Shown piece after piece: positions 56,934 to 64,000 of a DNA stretch of 64,000 bases. Position 1 is the stretch's first letter, and each line of letters opens with the position of its first letter. Where the stretch lies: NCBI GenBank assembly GCA_001643675.2, contig LSRY02000031.1, forward strand, positions 436,501 to 500,500, written 5' to 3'. The DNA comes from Monocercomonoides exilis (lineage: Eukaryota > Preaxostyla > Oxymonadida > Polymastigidae). The notes under the pieces are model-generated. The model saw only the letters and a list, made by a program, of their open reading frames with translations, made no database searches and had not been told where the DNA came from. The position numbers and the translations under genes are program-made.

Positions 56934-57925
56934 GGAAGCGAGATATTATTTATTCTGTAACTCAGATATTAATTTTAACTTTTTTCTCCATTTCACAAAT
57001 AAATAAAAAAATTTTGAATTATTTCTAAAAATTTTCCCCCTCTCTCATTCACTTTGTTTTAATGAAATACAAAAACAAAAAAATAAAAGATCAGATAATT
57101 GGACAAACTCTTTCTTTTTTCCATCGAGAGCCTTTTGAAAAGAAGAAAAAAGAAAAATCCATTGGGAATGAATAAAAATAGAATTAATCTTTGTAAACAT
57201 CTTTTCTTTTGTGCTGTTGTTCTTTGGCTTTCTTTGTACCTTTCCTCCTTCATCTGTTTTCCACCAACATCTTTTAAATCCAAGTGAGTTGATGGAAAAA
57301 TTAAAAAATGGAGAAAATGAAGGAATTCACAAAAAGAAAAAAGTCCGAAAACAAATCAAAAAGGATTCTTTTTGAATATATTTCAATAAATTTGTATGTT
57401 TTTTTTTTCGTGATTTCTTTCATATCGAATAAGATTTTTTGATTAAACAAGATGATGAGAAATATTCTAAGGATCAAAAGATATTTCTGAGAACAACAAA
57501 AATATCGAAGAAATCGAAGGGAAGGATGGCTTGAAGATTGTGAAAGAATGAAATTGTGAACGTGGAAAACAAAACAAAAGAAAAAGAGGAATTTTTGGAA
57601 AATGAGGAGGAGAAAGAGGAGGAGAAAGAGGAAGAGAAGAAGAAAAAGGGGAATAAAAGAACAAAAGAAAGAATTGTGCTTCATATAAATCCATAATTCG
57701 TCTGCTCTCCAAATTCTTTGAAACAAATCAACGAAAATCATCCATTCAAAACTGGTTGCTCAGAAGCCTCTTCATCAATGCAATTTTATTTGGAGTATGC
57801 ACATTCTATGAGTGTATTTTTTTTTAAAAACGAAACAAAGGGGTCGATGGCCGCAACTATCAAAGAATAGACCCCAACTTCTATGCGCTTCAAATATGGT
57901 CAGAGCCTACAGATGGAGAAATATT
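56934..57925. other. Spacer between the tandem family copies, no gene seen
   Basis: AT-rich, with a GAGGA-rich purine stretch near 57,590-57,640. A 35-nt interrupted palindrome GGGGTC...GACCCC sits near 57,840-57,875. Short hydrophobic frames on both strands are composition-driven. Confidence 0.4.
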
Positions 57926-58935
57926 GGGTCAACTTTTTAATGGGACTTTTTCCTTTATTGGCACTTTTTTTATTTTCCACAACAAAAAGCTGAGAAGTGT
58001 AAAGTGGCTTTCAGCATTTGGATAACCGATTTTAACAAAGTTGATTCAATTTATTACTGGTTTGTTTTTTAATTTTTGTTTATTTTTTAACGAGATATTA
58101 CGTTTTTTTGATAAATTTGAATTGGTTTTTCCCACTCAACAAAGCATTTCCAGAAAATGAAAAATACTGTTTTTAAAAGCACTAACTTTTATCTATTTAT
58201 TTTTTTTATTCTTTTTTTTGACAAACAATTTTTTCGTGTTATTTTTGCATTTCATTTTTTTAACAACATGCAAACTTAAAACTGATGATTTCTTTGAAAA
58301 TATGATGAAATGATAAAAATAAAAATATGATATGAAAAACAAATACTCTAATCATGAAATGTTGCAAAAATAAAACATTTATTTATTCTATATGTCCAGA
58401 ACAGCCAAATGGCTCTAACGAAAAATGATCAATGATCAAGTTTTTGTCACAAAGTTTCGTTCTTGATATGAGGAAAAAGAAAATGTTTTATTTTTGCAAC
58501 ATTTCATGATTAGAGTATTTGTTTTTCATATCATATTTTTATTTTTATCATTTCATCATATTTTCAAAGAAATCATCAGTTTTAAGTTTGCATGTTGTTA
58601 AAAAAATGAAATGCAAAAATAACACGAAAAAATTGTTTGTCAAAAAAAAGAATAAAAAAAATAAATAGATAAAAGTTAGTGCTTTTAAAAACAGTATTTT
58701 TCATTTTCTGGAAATGCTTTGTTGAGTGGGAAAAACCAATTCAAATTTATCAAAAAAACGTAATATCTCGTTAAAAAATAAACAAAAATTAAAAAACAAA
58801 CCAGTAATAAATTGAATCAACTTTGTTAAAATCGGTTATCCAAATGCTGAAAGCCACTTTACACTTCTCAGCTTTTTGTTGTGGAAAATAAAAAAAGTGC
58901 CAATAAAGGAAAAAGTCCCATTAAAAAGTTGACCC
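57926..58935. mobile_element. Foldback element 3 (455-bp inverted arms)
   Basis: Arms 57926..58380 and 58481..58935 are reverse complements with no mismatch seen; the spacer is 100 bp. The outer end is GGGTCAACTTTTTAATGGG. Flanking duplication is not evident (ATT on the left, TGG on the right). No coding capacity. It lies between the two tandem family genes, about 160 bp before duplicated block B. Confidence 0.82.
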
Positions 58936-59093
58936 TGGTTCAGATGATTCCCACTTTTGAATAAGTTCGTTGGACGCCTTCCTTCTTTTCGCCATCCCTA
59001 TATAACCTTTCTCTTTTTCTTTTTTGAACTTCATAAAATTCAATTTTCATCGAAAATTACCTTGCCATAATGCTCCATAAAGAATATATTGCT

Positions 59094-59642
59094 TTTCAAC
59101 AATTAATAAGATTCCTGCGCTTTGGAAAGGATATAGATGGAAATATCTTCGGAACAAACAGAACAAAAAAACGCACATGCAGATACCTCTATTTAACAAT
59201 AAAATCGTCGGATTTCTTCAGTTAACCAAAAACAAAAATAATCATTCATTATTCCATTGTTGAGAATGCCTTTCTGGTTATTCACTCCAATACAGGAAAT
59301 TATATTGCTAATTCTGGAGTTAATGTTCACTCAACTATCTATCATTTTGTCAGTTGATATAATTGTTCAAATAAAAATTCGATCATCGAATCCATAACAG
59401 CAAAGCAAGAAAAAATAAACGTTGCTTCTCTCCCTAATACTTGGTCAAAATGCAAATGCAGAAAACAGTGGTGTGAGCACATGTATTTTCACGCCTGTTT
59501 TATATATTTATTTGTTATTTATTACTGCTTTTCAAACATTTGTTTGTGCAATATTTATGTTAAAATTTCATTATTTTTGGGATTGTAATGGATTTTCAAA
59601 AATTGAAGGAGATGAGCATCACTAACAATTTCACTCGTTTGT
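59094..59642 (+). repeat. Duplicated 549-bp block, copy B (5' flank plus exon 1)
   Basis: Mate of 55005..55553. See that entry for the two differences. Confidence 0.9.
59241..59433 (+). promoter_or_regulatory. Conserved upstream module of the family (copy B)
   Basis: Equivalent of 55152..55344 inside duplicated block B, same distance to the ATG at 59612. Confidence 0.55.
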
Positions 59643-61020
59643 AGATGATGCACCATTTATATTCTTGTTTATTGCATTGTTATTTATTTTTTTATTGAAG
59701 AATTGTTTTCTGAACTGGAAGATTTCAGTGAGGATGAACAGAAACAGAAGATTGAAGAAATGAATGGACTAATGGATGAGATGGATAGAGAAGAATTTGA
59801 ATCAGTTTTTGAACAAGAGATATTTGACAAAATGGACAAAATGATAGAAGAAAAAAGAATAGATTTGGAGAATGCCTTGAAACTGTTGAAACACATGGGA
59901 TATTGCTCCGTTCTGAAGAATTCATGGAACCTGGATTTTATACGATCTTCATTGAGGTCTAGATTCGAGAAGATAATTATAAGTGAAAATAAGAAGATAG
60001 AAGAAAAGAATGAAAAGCTTCTTGTTGATCTTTGTGAGTGTTATCTTTTGCTAAACGATGCTTCATCTTCAGACTTGGTTTCAATTAGTGTTCCTTGCTT
60101 GCTGAAATTTGCATTGAATGAAAAGGAAAACGAGGAAGCTCAGAAAGAGGTGGAAATGGTTCTGTTGGCGCTGAGTTACATTAATTCCATCTATGTTTGT
60201 GCATTTTCTCTGAATATTTGGTGAGATTTTTTCCCTTGTTTTTGAACAGAAAATAAAAAAAGAAATGTATCTGAATGAAATCAAAGAAATCATCCAATAT
60301 CATCAGGAAAGTCGCAATCTGACGCAGCTTGCTTATCAATCTGCCTGGGGATGTTTGATGAACAGATTTGGAAACGAAAATTGCTTGGGGAAAGTTATTG
60401 TCAATGAGCTGCATTTTGAGAGAGAAGCAACGAGAGAGTTGGAACAACTGATGCATTGTGTGAATTGGAGGAGAAAGAAAGAAGAAAGAGGAAAAGAAGC
60501 AAAAGAATCAAAAGAAATTCGAATTTTGGTGAGATGGCTCCATATTATTAATTTCAACTTCTTCCCGTGCGCACGGTGGAATGAAGAATATTCTGGGCTT
60601 GTTAACAGCATTGTTCAAGTCTTTCGAGCAGCTAAGCATAATTACACAGGCATTTGTGGAATATGCACTTTTTCATTTATGTATGCAGCAAGTAACAGTT
60701 CTGTGAAAATTGAAGATTTGTTGAAAAGTGGAGCCGTCGATGCTGTTTTGGAGGAGATTCAGAGACCAACATTGAATGACCATGTGGTAAATGGAAACGC
60801 GCAATTCTTTATGAATGTTTCGATTCGATTGAAGAAAAAGGGTGATGTTGAAAAGGAAGAAGCGAAAAGAAAGGTATTTTCAAAGATCATTGAAAAGATG
60901 GAAGAAGAAGGATACGAAGATGTCATCACAAGCTTTTGTGAATTGCTTCATTTTCTTAAGAAAAGAAAATACTATTGCGGTTTATCATTTGACATTTCTG
61001 ATTATTTTGTGAATGCTTGA
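59612..61020 (+). CDS. Helical-repeat multigene family protein, copy B, three exons
   Basis: Exons 59612..59636 (25 nt, reads MSITNNFT), 59701..60194 and 60250..61020 (TGA); introns 64 and 55 nt, GT-AG. Product 429 aa, with the same exon lengths as copy A for exons 1 and 2. Exon 2 begins QLFSELEDFSEDEQKQKI and has ALKLLKHMGYCSVL and VSISVPCLLKFALNEKEN. Exon 3 has NEIKEIIQYHQESRNLTQLAYQS, FEREATRELEQLM, DLLKSGAVDAVLEEIQRPTL and ends EEEGYEDVITSF...ISDYFVNA. Coding sequence is clearly diverged from copy A although the 5' flank is nearly identical. Function unknown. Confidence 0.8.
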
Positions 61021-61124
61021 TAAAATGGGATGAAATGAATTTTGTTGCTCAATGGTATTTGTTTTTTCTTTTTTCATCATTTCACAAAATACTCAAAATA
61101 ATCAATTGTTTTGTAGTTTTTTGG

Positions 61125-61379
61125 TCAAAAGATCATTCGTTCACTTATTTCAAGTGATATGAAACAACAAAAATAAAGAACATTCAGCAAATTGTTCAAT
61201 GACTTCGATTCGCTTCCTTCATCAAATGTTTCGTCAAAAAAACACTCTTCAAATTCGGTGTTCGCTCGCTCGTTTGCTTTTTCGGAAGCTGCCTTCTCTG
61301 CCATTTCCGGTTGAAGCGCCATTGTTTTCTTTGCAAAGATGATTAAAATGAGAAGGAAGAGTGAGAGGAAGAAAGACAT
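61125..61379 (-). CDS. Small hypothetical protein with signal-like N-terminus
   Basis: 84 codons with ATG at 61379. A strongly hydrophobic start (MSFFLSLFLLILIIFA) looks like a signal peptide or anchor, followed by an acidic Ala/Glu-rich segment and a second hydrophobic stretch. It could be a first exon, a relic or chance. No family recognised. Confidence 0.3.
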   Translation of the reverse strand: MSFFLSLFLLILIIFAKKTMALQPEMAEKAASEKANERANTEFEECFFDETFDEGSESKSLNNLLNVLYFCCFISLEISERMIF

Positions 61380-62479
61380 TTTCCCTTTGTGTGCAAACCG
61401 AATTATTCCGAAATAACTGAAATTAGCGGTATTTCATCGAATGAATAGAAGATAAGCACAGAAGTTGAATTTGAAGTGAAATGAAATGAAAAAGATTCAA
61501 TAAAGGTGAAACAAAAATCGTCAAACCCAATTGAGAATAAGAAGAAGATTATGAAGATTATGAAGATACAAAATGCCATCCAATAGCCTGCTTCTGCTCT
61601 TCAACTTCGAATGTCCCGCAAATGAAGTTGTTTCAGATTGGATTGGAGAGAAAATAGTTGTTCTGTAAGAACATGACGATAATTCTCCAAACAAAAACTC
61701 GATGAAGATGAAGAAGCTGTTTCAGATGCATTTCTGTGAAAGTGACTTAACTCTCTTTTCGGTTGGGCTGATTTCCTTGTCTTCACTCAATAACTTTTTT
61801 ATCTTTTGCCCTCTTCTCCTTGTTTCATTCATCTGAGTCAATGTGAATGTCATAAACGATTTCCAAAAAAGAATCTCCAAAAACGATGGATTATCGATCA
61901 ACGCTCAAAAAGAATAATTTTTTATCTCATTCGTTCAGTTTTCGCTCATTGCTTATCCAAAAGAAGGAAGAAGATGAAGCAGAAGAAGATGGTTAAAAAC
62001 GGTTGTTTGTGGCAAAATATGAAGAAGATGATGAAAAGACATCGGAAATGAAGCACTTCTCTCTGTTGGCGCATTTCTCTGTTAATTTGAGTCAAACGAG
62101 AAGAGATCTGTTGCACCTCTGGCAGAAAATTCTACAAAGATGAATCACTAATAATTAATTGTGAAATCAGAAATACAAATTGTGTGCTTCATGAAACAAT
62201 CATTGGCCATTGAAATGTTACTGCTGCAACTGGCACACTATCAGATGAAATGATGTTGATGCAGGAATATCTTTGGCTGAAGAATTTCCATAAGGTTTCT
62301 TGTCGATTCAGCTGAACATTCACTTTTTATTCGCTTCTTTCATATTTTTGCCTTCTCAGCCGGTTTGATCTGGGTTCACAAACAAAAAAATGAAAGGCCC
62401 TCTCAAAAAAGTTGTCATTCGCTATCCAAATTGAAGTTCTAAGAACTGGTGCATCGCTATAACTATTGTTGAAATTTGA
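61380..62479. other. No intact gene seen
   Basis: Mixed-composition sequence with short protein-like stretches on the plus strand (for example TAATGTLSDEMMLMQEYLWL near 62,220) but no sustained frame, so possibly decayed coding sequence. Confidence 0.35.
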
Positions 62480-62624
62480 TTACTTCTTTTTCCTCTTCAA
62501 AGTCATATAATCCTTCGCTCTTTCAACATCCTGAATAAAAATAATAATCACTTCAAAAAAATAACAATATCAAACCTTCTGACCATTTCTATAAGCAATT
62601 TTCTGTTTTTTATTCCGTTGGCAC
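62480..62624 (-). CDS. Possible last two exons of a short basic protein
   Basis: Minus-strand exon 62624..62576 reads CQRNKKQKIAYRNGQK. It is joined by a 45-nt intron (GTTTGATATTG...TATTCAG) to 62530..62480, which reads DVERAKDYMTLKRKKK and a TAA. The donor resembles those of FEN1 and ALY introns here, and the join is in phase. I could not find the upstream exons or name the family. Speculative. Confidence 0.3.
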
Positions 62625-63101
62625 CTGTTTTTATCAACTCAATTTCATTATTCCTTCCTTTTTTCAGGTATTTCATCATGTGATTCCCCAATCATCCTTT
62701 CCAAAGGCCATTTCTCCACCAAATGCATCGATTTCGCTCCCTTCTGAAAAATGTGAAATTTATGCATTCAGCTCAAATTCCACTCTCATCATTGAAAAAT
62801 ATCCTGTTTTTCGTCTGAAAATATCATCTCCAATTCCCTTCCCAATCCCTTCATCCTGGGAACTTTCCATATGAAATTGCTCTCCCAACTCCATAGCCAC
62901 CCTGCATAATGAGATATCCCGCTTTCATTCATTTTCATTCATTTCCATTTCCTGCCCTGAAAACAACACAAAAACATTCAACAGGTTAATATTCATATAA
63001 AGAAAAATAAATAAAGACCAAACTGCCCTTCGACTGTTTTTTGCCAAACAGCTTCATCTCCACAGCCTTCATCATTCAAAAAATCAATCTCTTCATTTCA
63101 G

Positions 63102-63383
63102 TCTCAGAATGGTCAAATTGCAGCATTGCATCCTTCTTCACAAAATACATCGTGTATCTCTCTGGAGGGTCTTTTCAGCCCATCTGCAGTGCAGTGGATA
63201 TCCAGAGAGGTTTTTTCTGTTTTTGGCATGATCATCTCCTTTAATAATATTCTCAACGATACAAAACAGTATTTGATGTCTATCTCATCAACATCTGGCA
63301 CAGGAGAGATATTGTGCAGATTAGAGATGAAAGAGGATTATTTGTTGCTGAGGGAAGGAGTTGAGTATTTTTTTGAATGTTAA
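63102..63383 (+). CDS. Possible terminal exon of an unidentified gene
   Basis: Preceded by a good acceptor (CTTCATTTCAG) and open for 93 codons to TAA: NGQIAALHPSSQNTSCISLE, LFSPSAVQWISREVFSVFG, then TSGTGEILCRLEMKEDYLLL. The beta-strand-like pattern could fit a propeller-type protein, but no family is recognised. Upstream exons were not resolved; a stretch after another acceptor near 62,668 (ISSCDSPIILSKGHF) may belong to the same gene or to a relic. Confidence 0.3.
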   Translation, partial: SQNGQIAALHPSSQNTSCISLEGLFSPSAVQWISREVFSVFGMIISFNNILNDTKQYLMSISSTSGTGEILCRLEMKEDYLLLREGVEYFFEC

Positions 63384-64000
63384 TATTTCGAGAGGGGTTT
63401 TTGAATGAAAGAAATTCTGAGACAGAGGGATGGGGAAGAGCAAGCGGAGATTTGGAGAAAAGTTTGTTGTAAATATGTAGGTAAGTGGCTGAGGATGATG
63501 AAGGAGGGCTTATTGTTGATTAGAGAAATGGATTTTGAAAAGAAAGAAAAGAGGGCAAAAGCTGGAAAGAAGAGGACAATTGTTAAATGTTCAAATGGAA
63601 TGGGGGAATTTTTTTATGAGGAGAAGATATTTTGGAAGAGACTGCGAAAGATGAAGAAAAGGAACTGATAATATTTTCTGATGATTTTGGTGGTTGAATG
63701 GAAGAGGAAAAATCGAAGAGGAAGGATATTAAGAAATAAAATCATTATCGATTTTTCAGGGGAAAAGAGTGGAAATCACAGAAAGAAAGTGAATTGACTT
63801 TGGAAATATACAGCAAGATTGATTTCCACAATCTGTTCGTCACGAATTTTTTGATTGAGTTTTTCTGACCAATCTGAAGTTTATACATCAAATGAGCCGT
63901 TTTGGCCAATCAACGATATCACGCAAAGAGTCCTCGTCATCTTCTTCAGAAATGTTAGTTGACTGATTGCACATTTCTCTATCACCACATTCATTCACAT
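63384..64000. other. No gene supported
   Basis: A basic 87-codon frame at 63405-63668 (MKEILRQRDGEEQAEIWRK...) is purine-rich and unassigned. The rest is AT-rich to the window edge. Confidence 0.3.

Noticed and set aside
57301-57741. Hydrophobic 146-codon minus-strand frame as a membrane protein.
   Set aside because: Built from a GAGGA-rich purine tract and A-runs on the other strand; no homologous features, and no matching frame near the sister copy.

Overview
The window looks like nuclear DNA of a unicellular eukaryote. It has AT-rich spacers, cytosolic-type eukaryotic genes (a uL30 domain, FEN1, TMA7, ALY/REF, V-ATPase c'', UTP10/HEATR1, GH20 hexosaminidase), many very small GT-AG introns (45-157 nt, mostly 45-60) and the standard stop codons. 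Two features resemble what I remember of oxymonads such as Monocercomonoides: a beta-helix/TM/kinase-like surface protein and a helical-repeat multigene family. That placement is from memory and was not searched.

Layout: 1-10.5 kb is a compact housekeeping cluster. It holds the 3' end of an acidic Ser/Glu protein; a minus-strand gene joining a CH-like domain to ribosomal protein uL30; a small four-TM membrane protein; an acidic nuclear-type protein; FEN1; TMA7 (three exons, none long enough to stand out as an ORF); a divergent ALY/REF mRNA-export adaptor; and V-ATPase proteolipid c''. From 10.6 to 13.8 kb there is a decayed Tc1/mariner-like element with identical 107-bp TIRs and, 45 bp further on, a 1-kb foldback element. 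14.8-31.0 kb is one uninterrupted 5,410-codon gene, read as UTP10/HEATR1 inflated by poly-Ser and Glu/Lys tracts. 31.7-33.7 kb is a secreted GH20 hexosaminidase. 35.0-36.0 kb is a second foldback element. 36.7-44.5 kb encodes a 2,597-aa beta-helix receptor-like protein with a C-terminal pseudokinase.

45.4-47.9 kb is a complete pogo-like transposon with TIRs, TA flanks and an intact catalytic triad. 48.7-61.0 kb holds three members of one multigene family: one pseudogene and two intact tandem copies. All three share an upstream module, and the tandem pair is separated by a third foldback element. 50.5-55 kb and 61-64 kb are gene-poor and contain decayed fragments, microsatellites and a few unassigned exon candidates.

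The housekeeping half covers ribosome biogenesis and translation (uL30, UTP10, TMA7), replication and repair (FEN1), mRNA export (ALY) and vacuolar acidification (V-ATPase). The right half is dominated by lineage-specific surface and repeat families and DNA transposons. Exon joins were worked out by hand from frame, GT-AG borders and homology, and RNA data would be needed to confirm them.
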